Below are positions 40,958 through 52,800 of a stretch of DNA of 64,000 nucleotides, one piece after another. A program made the translations under genes and the position numbers. This DNA is from Mugil cephalus (lineage: Eukaryota > Chordata > Actinopteri > Mugiliformes > Mugilidae). The notes beneath the pieces are model-generated. The model had not been told where the DNA came from and made no database searches. It worked only from the letters and a program-made list of their open reading frames with translations. The stretch is taken from the NCBI RefSeq assembly GCF_022458985.1, contig NC_061770.1, forward strand, positions 4,217,001-4,281,000, given 5' to 3'. The stretch's first letter is position 1. Every line of letters begins with the position of its first letter.

Positions 40958-42714
40958 GGGTTTCCATCACTTCAGAAAGCATTCCCTTTCTGAATACTCA
41001 TCCCAACACTAATCACTGCTGGCCTAAAGCAGAGGTTTTTAACACCTCAGTGACCTCTTTAAAAACACGCTCTTTTGTTCTGCAGAACTCCCTCTGTCGT
41101 GTATAAAAGGACAGAAACATGCAAAAGAAACTCTTAAAATGTCCAAATAGACATCTAGTGTACATACATGTGAATAAACAGGACCTTTTATATCTGAAAC
41201 ACTGAACCAGGAACTACTTTATGTTTCCATTCAAAATGATAAACTATGAAAAGAATTGTTGATCATTTTTAGTCAACTGACTAAATGACTGTAGCACTAA
41301 CTACTGCTACGGTTTGCCACAGGACTGAGGATGATTATTGTAGCACTCTGGAAACAGTTCATACACACACACACACACATACACACACATATACAGTATG
41401 TAAACACAAAAGGGACCTCATACTAACCAGAAGAAAGCAACTTTCTCTCCCAGTTTCTTCTCATGGATGTTGTGGTCGAGGAGGTTGTAGCAGATGTTAG
41501 TGGAAGCTCCCTCCATGCACTTGACAAAGATTTCTCCTTTAGTCACATCAAAGTTGTAGCTGAGGAACTGACCCGTGTGTTTGGTCTTCCAGAAGAAGTC
41601 TTTAGCGATGTCCCCCCAGAACTCTGCAGCACAGGGAGAAAGAAGTATAAGACATCATCTTATGAAATGATGAATTCATCAATGAGGCCAAAACTCTGCC
41701 ATTTGGCTTGATCAATGGAATTTCTCAAAATCAACAGAGAAGTAAAATCTCTCTCTTGTACATGTTGCAGGCTGGGACTTGGAGAAAAGGGCCCCACATG
41801 AATTGACACAGTGTGACATAAAATGATTCATCTTTGGTAAAGACACACCCTTTTTTTCCCCAAACTTGATTCTTGTTGGAAGTTGGGTTGTATCTGGTGA
41901 AACTCTGGCTACAGTACATCCAACTGGCACAAAGCAGAAAGAAATATGAGGAGGATCCAAAGTCCAGCTACACTAAACCATTTTATTCTATTTTTGCCTG
42001 TATTAGAAAGCTAAAGTAAGACATGCCAAATGTCCTTAGCCTGTTTGTTTTGGTAAGTAATCTATGAATATTTAAACCTTTAAATCTCAAACAAGTTTTA
42101 TTTAGTCATTACACCAATCTTAAAATGTTCCTTTTATATTTGAAACCAGCAAATATTTTAGGAATTATGCTTCAATAATGTAGTTATTGGTCATTTTATA
42201 TTAATCAATTAATGTTTTAAGTTTGATTAACTGAGGAAATCTGTGTTTTATTTCAACCACCAAATATCCACAACCCGAACATATTTAAACAAAGGTGCTC
42301 ACAGCTCAAATAGTTGCACATCCTGTGAAAGGACCAAACAGCTCTCCTTGAGAAAGAAAAAGACAGGAGAAGAAGAAGAAGCAGCCAACTGTCAACAATG
42401 GGACCAAAACAATTCAAGAAAGAGAAGCCCGGTGAAAGCGCCGCTAACGAACTGAGCAAACTTCAAATCAGTCCATCTAATCTCCCAGCTGTACCACTCA
42501 CACACACACACGTCCTGACTTCAGTGAAAATGTGTCCAAGTACTGAGTCACAGATGAGGAAGTAAAGACAGAGCGAATATTAAACAACCTTTTTCAAGAT
42601 CAAATTGCACTGCAGCTTAATTGAACCGTTAATGATGTGATTTCACTACAAGGTGCTTTGTTTTTCTCTCTTCTTAAAATCTAGCTTTCCTTTTGTGAGT
42701 TTTCATTTATGTCC

Positions 42715-42757
<43 letters not shown>

Positions 42758-43329
42758 GAATGTAAATCAATAACCAGCTCTGGATGTGATAAAGGTTCTT
42801 AGCAAACTCCAGCCCAGAGCCAAATAAATCAGAGACAGAGACCGCTTCCATCTGCAGAAGACACTTGTTTGATAGTCTTTGATAGTCTTATTTTAGTCTT
42901 TAGTATCTTACACACCCTCCACGCTACACCGGGAAATAACACTCATTGCCAGACAGCAGTTCACTACCAGGTTTTATTACGGTTGTGTTTATTGTACCTT
43001 TTTGTGCGATTTTATTTTTTAAATTGTTATCCAAGCTATTTCATTCCAGCAATGACAGGACAACACGGTTGAGCGTGAAAAATCTGACCAACATATGACA
43101 CATACGGATGGACGCTACATTATGTACTTACTACACGTCTGCAGAGTTGATTTTAAATCTAATGCCTTATATTTAATTTTCGTGAGGCAGGTGACTTACC
43201 ATCTGGGTTCTCTATGGATTTCACGTAGAGCTCCTTGTATTTCTCAAAGCTGGAGATATGAGCCTCCTTCTTTAAGCCATCGGAGCTGTGGAAGACGTTT
43301 TCCTTCGGGGCTTTGTCGGGGATCATCAT
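23643..43329 (-). CDS. acss2: Acetyl-coenzyme A synthetase, cytoplasmic/nuclear (18 coding exons)
   Basis: Converts acetate, ATP and CoA to acetyl-CoA in cytosol and nucleus. Exons, 5' to 3': 43329-43200, 41623-41428, 35361-35270, 35092-34989, 34907-34835, 33007-32932, 31950-31842, 29332-29195, 28088-27918, 27282-27149, 26860-26728, 26543-26487, 25689-25609, 25516-25408, 25213-25145, 24411-24235, 24031-23957, 23770-23643. They join in frame (2052 nt, 683 residues; human about 701). Visible motifs: [12 protein letters not shown] near the N-terminus, ATP loop [11 protein letters not shown] (about 297-307), [20 protein letters not shown] (446-452), GYYVTGD (528-534), and RSGKIMRR with the adenylation lysine at 643. 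The ATG is preceded in frame by TAA (43353-43351), fixing the start. No mitochondrial presequence is seen, which separates it from ACSS1. All donors used are GT. Confidence 0.97.
27283..27917. other. ACSS2 intron (between exons 9 and 10)
   Basis: No additional exon or recognised repeat. Confidence 0.5.
28089..29194. other. ACSS2 intron (between exons 8 and 9)
   Basis: About 1.1 kb of AT-rich intron; open frames show no coding signature. Confidence 0.5.
29333..31841. other. ACSS2 intron hosting the cassette exon
   Basis: Apart from the candidate exon at 31076-31123 I see only AT-rich intron and a short G-rich/A-rich patch (31140-31180). Confidence 0.5.
31076..31123 (-). CDS. acss2: Candidate ACSS2 cassette exon (48 nt, 16 codons, in frame)
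   Basis: It lies between the exons at 31950-31842 and 29332-29195. A pyrimidine-rich acceptor (cctcccgtccag) precedes CAG GAG AAA, and a GTATTT donor follows CCG CAG. It reads [16 protein letters not shown]. Both boundaries are phase 0, matching the neighbours, so inclusion or skipping keeps the frame (699 versus 683 residues). The insert would fall in the linker just before the [11 protein letters not shown] segment, a place where an extra short exon is known in mammalian ACSS2 isoforms. Highly basic. No expression data are visible here. Confidence 0.55.
32602..32622. repeat. (GT)n microsatellite
   Basis: About 10 GT units directly before the inverted-repeat element at 32632. Confidence 0.9.
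32632..32880. mobile_element. Small inverted-terminal-repeat element with a telomere-like interior
   Basis: The left end agctatctttctgagga is repeated inverted at 32864-32880 (tcctcacaaagatagct), 16 of 17 bases matching. The interior carries 'gtgaggacat...ggacattttgg' and an irregular ggttagg-rich tract (32755-32840). The sequence resembles a widespread teleost intronic repeat and has no coding capacity. Confidence 0.6.
33008..34834. other. ACSS2 intron (between exons 5 and 6)
   Basis: No recognised repeat or extra exon. Confidence 0.5.
38060..38142. repeat. hAT-type repeat end fragment
   Basis: Contains 'atcagccgatactaaacctcagatatcggtatcagaagtg...ggatcggtgcatccctt', the typical terminal sequence of a common fish hAT non-autonomous family. 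Only one end is present. Confidence 0.45.
39340..39485. repeat. Fish SINE-like repeat fragment
   Basis: The stretch 'gtgcactgggtgcagtgggctgctgtgcctggggagcgatttgg...ttgctcagggcaccgcggtcatgg...cctgggacccttcagcccc...accacta' resembles a widespread fish repeat with a tRNA-like end. Confidence 0.5.
40917..40953. repeat. (CA)n microsatellite
   Basis: About 18 CA units in ACSS2 intron 2. Confidence 0.95.
41624..43199. other. ACSS2 intron 1
   Basis: AT-rich intron with a (CTAT)n tract at 42716-42757; no extra exon recognised. Confidence 0.5.
42716..42757. repeat. (CTAT)n microsatellite
   Basis: About 10 uninterrupted units in ACSS2 intron 1. Confidence 0.95.
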
Positions 43330-43760
43330 GAAACGCTTGTTTGACTCCGGTTAGTTGATAAGAACCACAGCAGCAGAGCGCCCCGTACTCACACGCTTCC
43401 TCCGTCAACTTAGTCGGTGATCGGGAAATCGAGGGTACGGCCAGATGTTTGCATAGATAACCGATATCGGCGCTACAGGACGGCCACAGGCGATGCACAG
43501 ACCCCCTTCAGGTGCAGAAATAAGCAGTAAAATGAAACAATGTGAGCTAAGTGCTACCTAGGCTAGCAGCAAAGTTCATTCAGACTTCCTTGTTTTGCAG
43601 GATTATGTTGTTGTCGTTTTTTTGCTGAAATATTTCATGCAAAAGACGATTTTAGATCCAATTGATGCAGGTGCGTTTGTAGTCTAAAGCACGGATTAGT
43701 TCTGGTGCAGCTCCGGGTGAGTGTCTTCGCTCCGGGTGGAAAAAAACTCCTGCACGGACA
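43330..43760 (-). promoter_or_regulatory. acss2: ACSS2 5' UTR and promoter region (limits approximate)
   Basis: Sequence upstream of the ACSS2 ATG is richer in CpG than its surroundings (for example cggccacaggcgatgc, cgctccgggtgg). It contains no further in-frame ATG before the TAA at 43353-43351. I see no clear TATA box, which fits a CpG-type promoter. The transcription start cannot be placed. Confidence 0.4.
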
Positions 43761-44394
43761 CGGTGAGGGGTTATCCAGCTAAGCTAGCAGGCTAAGCTAG
43801 CTGACTTGAGGAAAAGAGGAAAAGCAGCTCAGCAGAGGCCTTCTATTTAGGTTTTACCTCTATACTCTTAATTACTCTTTAATTTTCACATTAAACGCGT
43901 CCTTCCAGTCAGCAGGATGCCTCTCATGCTGTCCGTGAAGCTGGAGGTGTTTTTTTGTCCCAACGTTGACAGTTGGCTGTTTCTTCTCCTCCTGTCTTTC
44001 TTTCTCAAGGAGAGCGAGTGTGTGGCTCTGAACTCTGGTTGGTCCCGAGGACCAGCCAATCAGGTCTCGAGGTGCCTTCACTAACTGCTCAAAAGATCCG
44101 AAATCATGGTACTAACAGTGGTAAATTAGACGTTTGCTGCATTCAAGTGATCTCGTCAGAAACCCAGTTGACACCCGCCCACCCAACTCTCCGTTACCTG
44201 ATCGAGCTACGGCCTATCACTCAAAGCGTGAACGCCCTTAATTATGCAGAATTTTAAACCTAAAAAAAAATAAATAAAATAAAAAAATAAGTTCGAAAAA
44301 AATCACCCACTGTACAGTTGTCGTGGACAATGAAATGAACTATTGAAACCAAAAGCGTTTTTGTACCAAACTGTAAACATGTTCAATATTGCTG

Positions 44395-44590
44395 TAAAAT
44401 TGGGCTTTTTAACATGGGGGTCTATGTGCATTTGCTCCCCTTTGGAGCCAGCCTCAAGCGGCCATTCGACGAACTGCAGGGTTTTTTTTGCACTTCCGCA
44501 CGGGCTTCATCGCTCAGACCATTGGCTCAGACCCTGACGTTGCCGCATGTTCACACCCTGAAGTTGCCGCCTGGTCAGAGTTTAAAAAAA
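44395..44590. repeat. Fish interspersed repeat fragment
   Basis: The stretch 'gggggtctatgtgcatttgctcccctttggagccagcctcaagcggcc...gaactgcag' is a recurrent fish repeat motif. It ends in an A-rich tract (44583-44598), consistent with a retroposed element. Confidence 0.45.
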
Positions 44591-44939
44591 AAAAAAAACT
44601 AGAAAAAAAGTATCTGGTGGAAAAGGAAACCTTTTTGTGACCCACAGGTGATAATAAAAATTCGTGTATAGGCCTACATATCATATTAAATTGAAAATGT
44701 ATGTGAATAGTGAATGAATTAGAATTTGATTTACGTTTTCACCTTGTCAGCTACTGTTTGCAGCGTCGAAAGATATTGCTATCATGTGGTGACTTATAAC
44801 AGGAACCAATTCAAATCACATCGAAAAGGACTGAAGCGGTGACGCTCGGTTTCCCAACACTGCCTCCGTGTGGGCAAAAGTAAGTATTACACGAATAGTA
44901 GAAATGAAAAGGCGAGATCCTAACAGACTCAGTATTCAA

Positions 44940-45260
44940 AGAGGTCAGAAAACAGTCTCTATTTCCTCAGGAGACTAAAGTTGTTTAGTGTCTGACTTCT
45001 GTCGCCGTGTTCTTTTCTACACTGTGGTGCGCTGGGAGGCAGCAGTAACAAGACGGGAACCTTGCAGTCGGATAAACGGATACAGAAGGTGGGCTCCGTG
45101 GTTGGGGCAGAGCTGGTGTCCCTGACATTGGTGGCAGAGGCAAAGACCTTGAACAAACTCCCTCCTTTGCTACTGTCTTATCTCTGCATAACAGCCCCTT
45201 ATTGTTCTCCATTATGCCTCACAAGTTCACTGTATCTTTTCACTTTGCTCTGTCCTGGTC
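44940..45260 (+). mobile_element. LINE ORF2 C-terminal fragment (Rex1-like)
   Basis: Frames read YFLRRLKLF near 44955, then after frameshifts KVGSVVGAELVSLTLVAEAK and TLNKL. This resembles the fish LINE C-terminal block (LRRLRSF...LNKLIRKAGSVVG). Degenerate. Confidence 0.5.
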
Positions 45261-48200
45261 AGCTGCTTCTGTATCAGCCCTTTGCAAGTAATACTTATAG
45301 GGGGTCGATGCATTATGCTGTCTCATTATCTATGACTCTGTTTTCTATTCTGATTACATGGATGCTAGCAATGCTGATGCACACACGATCTAAAATATAG
45401 ACTTCTAATCTTCTAATTATTGAGCTCCCTTGCATTTTTAAATTGGACTTTCAGACAGTGATGCAAAATCAAGCCAGATATCTCCGACAGCTGCACCATT
45501 TAGTTAGTTTGCAGCATTCTGATAATTCCCCTCTTCATATTGTGTTACTTGCACGTGACGTGGAAGCTTCCATCTTTTTGAATTTTCTTAAGATGAACTT
45601 GAAGTCTGGCATCACAGCTCTGGACTGCTGGGGGGGGTCAAATGTCAACCACGGGCCTGAATGGAGGGGCGTCATCATGTGACTCATAAGGCTGCTTTGT
45701 TCACTGTGATCAGGCCGCTCCCATATGCTCAGCTATTTCACATACTTGAAACATAGAACGGCAGATTCAGTGAAAACACTGTTCTTCCTTGGCCGTTTAA
45801 AAAAAAGCCAATTGTAAAGCCAGACTCCTTAAATCAGCAGCATTTCTGACAAACACTCAACCTGCTTCGTTCTCTGAAAACTCTTTTTAGTTGTGGTCAA
45901 TTTCTTGTGCTTTAAAAAGAAAAAAGTCACACAAGCAGAGAGAAACAGGAAAACCGGGACGTGGAAATACTGTTTTATTGTCTGTAAGAAACTTGAAGAA
46001 AATCGAGTTCAGCAGAGTATAACAAACACATCAAATAGAGAGAGAGTGAGGCGGCGCTCGGCCCACAGTGTACACACCGATTGTTGAGAAAGGTCAGAGG
46101 TCAGACAAGCACCACCGTTTAAAGCCGTTCCTTCTCTTTGCTCAGACATTTTCTGCAAACACACACATCTGACGTCAGGCCAGAGACGTTGCGTTTGCGC
46201 CTTCTTAATTCATGTTTCCTTGGAGATGATTTAAAACGCTCGAGCAAGCGCAAACTAATTCCGGTGTGTGTGTGTGTGTGTGTGTGAGACTGGGAAGGAG
46301 AAACAAAAAGATCTTGTACCAGAGTTTAACATGAAACAGACGCACACAGTCCTTCTCACTAACACTTAACAACAACACACTTCACCACTACCATGAAACC
46401 AGACAGGAGTCGGCACACCGCTACAAACACTTTCAAACGCCGTCAAGACGACGGAGTAAAACTGCAAAAGAACCAGGCGATTGTCAAAAAAAAAAAAAAA
46501 GTCTCCAGCAGGAAGATAAACATTGAACAGATCAGGACCCGACGGCAGATTGGAGTCGGTCCGTACCGCGACTCGACCGCTACAGAGGGCGTCAGTGGAG
46601 GGAGGTGGTTCCGTTGGCACTGGGTTCAGCACAGAGGCCACTATGTAAAGAGAGAGAGAGAGAGCACCTGTTCCCTCTTTAACATTGCATAACAAAAAGC
46701 ACTTCTTCACTAAGGCTCGTCAGAACCAAACTCAGGGAGTCGCTGGTCTGTCTACAGCTTCGTGTATTTGAGAAGGCTCACGGTAGAGAGGGAAAGAAAG
46801 ACGGGGAGGCGGGGACTGACTGTCTGTTTGTTAGTCCTCATTTGGCATTATTGGCATCATTGCTACAGCTTCTCTCTCCCAGGACAGATTGGTCACTAGA
46901 AGAAATCTGAACTGGCTTATTTTACAGTAGGAGTGGCAGTGGAGTAAGAAACCATTTTAGCTTTAGGCTAAATGTTAAACACTTGGCGTCACCTTGTTTG
47001 TCACTTAAAACAACTATATGGACATAAACTGAGAGGTTCTAAGCATTTGTGTGGGTAGCTCCTCCTGAGGAAAGTTTAGTGTCAGTGGAATATTTTTTTT
47101 TATTCATTATTATTGTCAAATCTGTGGTTATAAATGTTAAATAGGTGAACTGAAATGTTTATTGTAAAACAGACCAAAGGTAATCCTGACAACTACGAGG
47201 CTTCAGTCTCAGTTGGGCTGCATGAAGCTTCAGCAAACTACGATATACCTCACAGCTCGAGTTTAATGTGAGCAATGAAATCAAATAAACTGATTTAATC
47301 TTTGTCTGCATTCACAGCCAGATTTACTTGTCTTATTCCAAGGGCTTTTCAACATCAGTACTCAACTTGTCTGTGTACTTTTGCTGCTACCGTGCGTAAA
47401 ACGGTGAACACCCAAAACAGACGTGCAACACGTCAATTTACAGCTGACTCAGTCCAGTCATCAAATCAGTCAGTGCTTCAACCTCATCATCTGCGGAGCA
47501 CAAACATGAAACAAAACATGAACTGGAACGTCACCGCGAGGCTCATAAAGACACTCAAAGCACTCGTAGGAGTGACATACATTCTGAAAGAAGAAACGAT
47601 TCCTACGGGGGAAAATAAGAGGCGCGGTCTTACTGGAGGCAACTAAATACAAAAGGAACATGAGGACCAGGCACCCACTGGATTAGTGCAACATTCAGTC
47701 CCACGGCAGTGTTCGATAAAGGCTCGGGAGCTCCGTCCAACTGAGTCATGAAGCTACACTTAAATATTCAGCCATCGGAAGAGGAACATGCTCATGTTTA
47801 ATTTAAGTCTGTTTTCCGTGCACATCGGTCACCATTCAGATTAGTTTGCTTCTGATGGAAGACGGGCGTCCTGCTGCACCCCGACACACCTGAGCTCCTG
47901 TCCACAATACCTCCAATGTTGTTTATTTCCAGAACACATTAAAATTATGACTGTAACAGTACAAACATTTGCCCCAAACAGCACATTAAAGTACAAAAAA
48001 AAAACTAAAGAATAAGGCCATCATGTTCTCCAATTACAGGGTCGGCGTGGAACACACACCAGTGTGTCGTTTCAAATTAGGGACAAATATGTGGAGATAT
48101 TACGTTTGGACGTAATGCAGGGGAGCAACGGGTCTCAAATTAGATCCACAGATAATATTAAATGTTGGTCAGTCAGGGCGTGGATATAGAACGGGGAAGC

Positions 48201-49507
48201 ATAAGACATTTGTCTTTCAGAGGAGTTTTCCTTCAGCGTGGCATTTTTGATCCATGTGACAGATCAGCTTTGGGTATTTAAAAAAAAAAATTTAAAAAAT
48301 AATAGGACACTAGTATTGAAAGGGAGAGGTTTCACTGATCCGCAGCAGCTGAGAGATGTAGAAGGTGTCGACTGCAGCCGGCTACGTGAAGCCAACACAG
48401 CGATCAGCCGCAGTCGGAGCTCACAGTGTTTATCAAGCGGCTGGTCTGAAGCTGCTGAAAGTCCACTGGTATAAAAGCAGTGCTTAAGCCTTAAATCAGA
48501 CGTCCAAAGAGACAAAAACCTTATCGGCTAGTTGGGATTTTTTTTGCACTTCTTCTTTTTTTTTTTTTTTTAACCAAACATCGGAAGAATGCTGCCACCC
48601 GCTTTAAACGCTTCATCTCATGTCGACCTGAAGATTAGGCCACTTCTCCTGGAATGAACAATTGCACGTTTAGGAAGCCTGAAATGTGAAGGTTTGGTGG
48701 GACAATGTGTGCGGAGGAGAAGAAAAGACGTCCGATCTGCTACAAGAACCGCAACCTTTCAAAAAAAAAAAATATATATATATATATATTCAAAACTCTA
48801 TTGTGGCTGGAAAAACATGTTTCTGCACACAAGTAAAATCTTTCCGACAGAGTGATCGTTTAGTTTAAAGCGTGAGAAAAAACTAAATTATATAAAAAGG
48901 TGTGGGCATGAATGACAAGTGCCCAGGAACATGTCAAAATAAACGACAAGGTAAACAAGACAAATAAAAGGAAAAAAATGGAGTGAGGGGGAAAATGTGA
49001 CAGAACAGTAGCATTAATTTACAAAAGCAGGACAAAGTCAAGATGGTGTCCCTGGTTGGACAGGAAGTCACAGGTGGAAAAAGGCCAAGGAGAGACCCGA
49101 CCGCTGCCTCGTCCCAGACTAAACCCTGAGCCCTTCAGCGTCACAATGAACGACCCATTAATTGTTTTCTTCATTTGCATTAGTTTCAAAACTTGGCGAC
49201 CAAATCCGACTACATCTTAAACACAATTTATTTAGCACGACTAAAACGAGCAAAAATAAGTCACCGATTTGTTTCAAAGTGATGAAAAAGTACGTGTTCT
49301 AGTTGGTAAGATGTGTTTTTCTTCTTCCTGCTGTTCCTCAGTTCTGTCTCTAAATGAATAAAATTCAGTGCGAGCATTAGAGGCACAGAGCGGCTACAGC
49401 GCCATTAAACTAAAATCCAACCTGGATTAGTTTGGGACAACGAACAGCCGGGTCTCCAGAGGAGGTTCTTCACGTTTGTTTCAAATCGATTTTTTTTACA
49501 CTTACAA

Positions 49508-49551
<44 letters not shown>

Positions 49552-49889
49552 ATACACACCCACACACACCCACAGAGAACATGTTTTTCACACTAAAGTC
49601 CGTTACAGAAACCAGATATGTACTGCTCCATCTGGTTTAGAGGGAGGAGGACTGGGGATGCGCTGATTATTGATAAAAGATGGTTCGGTAAAGGAGGAGC
49701 TGCACGGTGGTTGAAGGTTACAGGAAGAAGGAGTCCAGCAGGGCGGGGGTTCGATTCGGGAGGGGACACAAGTCGAGAATAGGCTTGGCGTCGGATATAA
49801 AACCAAACTGTCTTGGCTTGAGGAAAGATTTGGAAGTGGGTTGGTAGACCAGGGCATCTAAGTGAAAAGTTGCTTGCAGTCTTGAATAT
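45261..49889. other. Non-coding region, possibly including a long MAPRE1 3' UTR
   Basis: No coding exon is recognised over 4.6 kb. AATAAA signals on the minus strand occur downstream of the MAPRE1 stop (for example near 49228, 47157 and 45970), so the mRNA 3' end cannot be fixed. The tract includes GT (46265-46286) and CA (49509-49550) microsatellites and A/T homopolymers (46486-46500, 48555-48571). Confidence 0.45.
49509..49550. repeat. (CA)n microsatellite
   Basis: About 20 CA units, about 340 bases past the MAPRE1 stop codon and so possibly within its 3' UTR. Confidence 0.95.
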
Positions 49890-52800
49890 TTAAAACTCCT
49901 CTGGCTCCTCTGCATCTGGTATCACAAAACCCTCCTGAAGAGATGGAGATATGAAACAGTGCATCAGCAGGTGTGTCTATGTGGAGGCAGTGTGGTTTGA
50001 TTTAAAACACAGTGTAGGCACACAAAGGACCAGTTCTACATAGACAACTTAGCGGCATCTTACTTTACATATCATACTTCATGGTCTGGGCACCAGTTTA
50101 GTTTGATACCCAAGGACTCAGTTTATAGATACCTGGAGAGACTTTTAATATTCCCAAACAATAAATACAATTATACATTAGGTTTTAATCATTTTCAAAA
50201 ACATGCCGCATTACAGCACTGTCATGTTTTTATTTCAAACTCTGTTTATTCACATATTTTGTCAAAAATACACTCATCTGCCAGTTCATTAGGTACACCA
50301 GTGAAAATGAACCAACTGATACAACAGTCCTGCACTAATTCAACTTCCTAACTGTTGTAATGTTCACTTTATGTTGAAATAACATCAGAAAGCTGTCAGT
50401 TCAACAAGGTGATCATGAACAAAGTGTTATTTATCAAGGCCACTGGCTAAAATAGGGTGGTCAAAATAATAGAAACATGAATGAACACCACAGCACCATT
50501 CTATTGCGCTACAACCCACAGCCTCCAAAATGAAAACACACTTGAATCAACAGCTCTCAGACATTTTAAACAAATGCTGAACATCATAACCTTCATGAAG
50601 CTAAGATTTAGTCCAGGACTGTTATGATAGAATGTATTCATTTTCACTATTATAGGCAATGAACTGGAAATTGAGGATATAAATTCACAAGAATCAGGAC
50701 TTGAACAATCACACATGTTAACGGCCATGTCCGCATATTCCAGTGACGTGTCTGAGCCTCAGTTAGAGAGCTGCATGCCATTCCTCCGCAGGAATTCACA
50801 AAGACATCAGCAGCTGTTAACGGATGAACAAATGGGCTTTAATCTGCTATTGAACTGAGAGAATATCACGCAGTCTGTTCACTGGGGAGGCATTTATAGA
50901 ACAAAGTTGCCCTTTAACTGTATTTTCCATTTGTTCCCACTGAGATTTAAAAAAAATAAATAAATAAAAGCCATATATTTTTTTAAAAAATAGGTCATTT
51001 TCTTCAGGAGACACCACAGAGAAGGACAGAGAAGAAGATGGATGGCGGAATAGTTTGAAACTACCACTCAGTTAACATCCACTTCTAATCTGACAATATC
51101 TGCCTTCTACTTGGGAACTCTGGATGAACACCAGCTCCTCTAAACTCCACTGAACACGGATAATGAAACTCACGTCTGTGGCGTAGAGGATGTCTATGAT
51201 CCTCTGCAGTGTGGGGTCGCCCTCTCCTTCCTTCTCCTGGCAAATCAGCTCAATGTTTCGCAGCTTACCAAAGTAAAAGTCTCTCTCCTTCTCCATGTCC
51301 TGAATGGTAGACTTCAGGATCTCCACCTGCGCATGGAAAAAAATAAGGTTATTTTCTACGGACAAACCAAGATGTACTAATTTGTTCACTCTTCTAAATG
51401 CGATTGTAAAAATACTTTTCCACCGCGGTGTTCTGACCTCATTCAGGAGCTCGGCCCTCTCCTCATCACCTCCTCCCATCGGTTTCCTTGAGCTGACAGG
51501 AGCCAACTTGGGCGCTACCTTGGCAACGGGGGGCCTCTGGGGAGCTGAAGAAATTCATAAGACAAAACAACTCGTGAGTGAAAACCTCACCGTTCACAGC
51601 AACATAACCAGATTTTCAGACACCCAACGGAGATCCGTTGCAAGCAGAGCTCTGACTTTGACTGATGGCCTTCTTGGGTGGTTTGTTGAGGGCTGATGTA
51701 GCAGGTGGTGGCGGCATGGCGTCGTGGCCCTGCCTTGCCTCAACTGGATCATAATCCTTTCCATCGTAGTTGGCATCAAAGAACTTCTTAAACCACTGGA
51801 CGAACTCAAAGTTGTCTTGAAACTTCCCCTTCACCAGTTTGTCTACTGGAATGATCTGGAAGCAAAAGAGAAGACTGTTAGTCCAGGTGAAGGTCTGGTA
51901 GCTTGTGGTTTCTAATAGTCGTCTACCATCTCCACTGAAGAAAACTCTGATCCTCAACTGCTAAACGTTACACTTTCGTCACCAGCTGATCTCTGGATGT
52001 GTCCGTCAGCAGTTTAACGTGGTTTAGTGGCCTTTAATGGAGATTTATTACAGCCTGCTGCAGCAGAAACCAACACGATTAGACCACTGAACCAAAACAA
52101 TGAGGCTGTAGCTGGAAAACTAAACATGAAGCTGGAACACACTTCACTTGATAAGTCTCAGCTTTCACTCTGTCAGACTGTACATTTCCGTTAACACTGA
52201 ATCCAATAAAAACAGCGTGGTGACAAACTAAGGTGACATCTGGGCAAGCCTTTTAGCTTGTTGTTTTGGTTTGACAGCCTGCTCTCATCAACTCTATCAT
52301 CTTTCATGACGCTTTCCACCAAGAGAGCATTAGCATTAGCGGGACCCAATTTTAGCCACAAAATAACAGAATAAGTTGCGTTTCATTCAATACAGTATCA
52401 CAGTAGCACCACAAGCACTACACTCTCCAAAACCAACCGTTCTTAAACTTTGTCAACATAAACTGAACATTAGTCATGAAGAGGGAAATAGTGCATGATA
52501 ATAGTGTTACCAGGGTGTCAGATGAGTGTTAAGTGCTATGTCAGCGACCTGGCAGAATTATTTACTATAAAAGAAATGAAACGGTGTCAGACAGACGTCA
52601 TGAAGGAAAGATTACATCTACCAATCTAAGACATTCAAATTAGTACTACACACAATAAAAAACCTCCATACCCGAGATGAATTTTCAGTTCATAATACAT
52701 TTAATAGTAATATATATACTGATCAGCCATAACATCATGACCATGTACAGTTGAATTGTCATTGAATCTCTTCAACATCAACAGGGTCATGGGCGGCCAA

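Larger units (their letters stand above)
35362..41427. other. Large ACSS2 intron 2 (6.1 kb)
   Basis: It holds small repeat fragments (38060-38142, 39340-39485) and CA tracts (40917-40953, 41362-41394). Open frames such as those near 36800-37220 and 40711-41106 are low-complexity or lack any domain. Large 5' introns with regulatory content are common, but no specific element can be identified from sequence alone. Confidence 0.5.

Noticed and set aside
40711-41106. 131-codon plus-strand open frame with a (HT)n run
   Set aside because: The middle is translated CA microsatellite and the rest has no conserved domain.
46393-46692. 99-codon plus-strand frame downstream of MAPRE1
   Set aside because: Lys-run from an A homopolymer and no domain; it lies in the probable MAPRE1 3' UTR on the opposite strand.
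48264-48515. Overlapping open frames on both strands at 48.2-48.5 kb
   Set aside because: Short, without splice context or domain; could not be distinguished from chance.
51616-51695. In-frame continuation of the MAPRE1 linker exon to a stop (LGV-stop)
   Set aside because: The donor TTGG|gtgtct lies just before the stop and joins in phase to the next EB1 exon, so the stop is intronic; a truncated read-through isoform is possible but unsupported.
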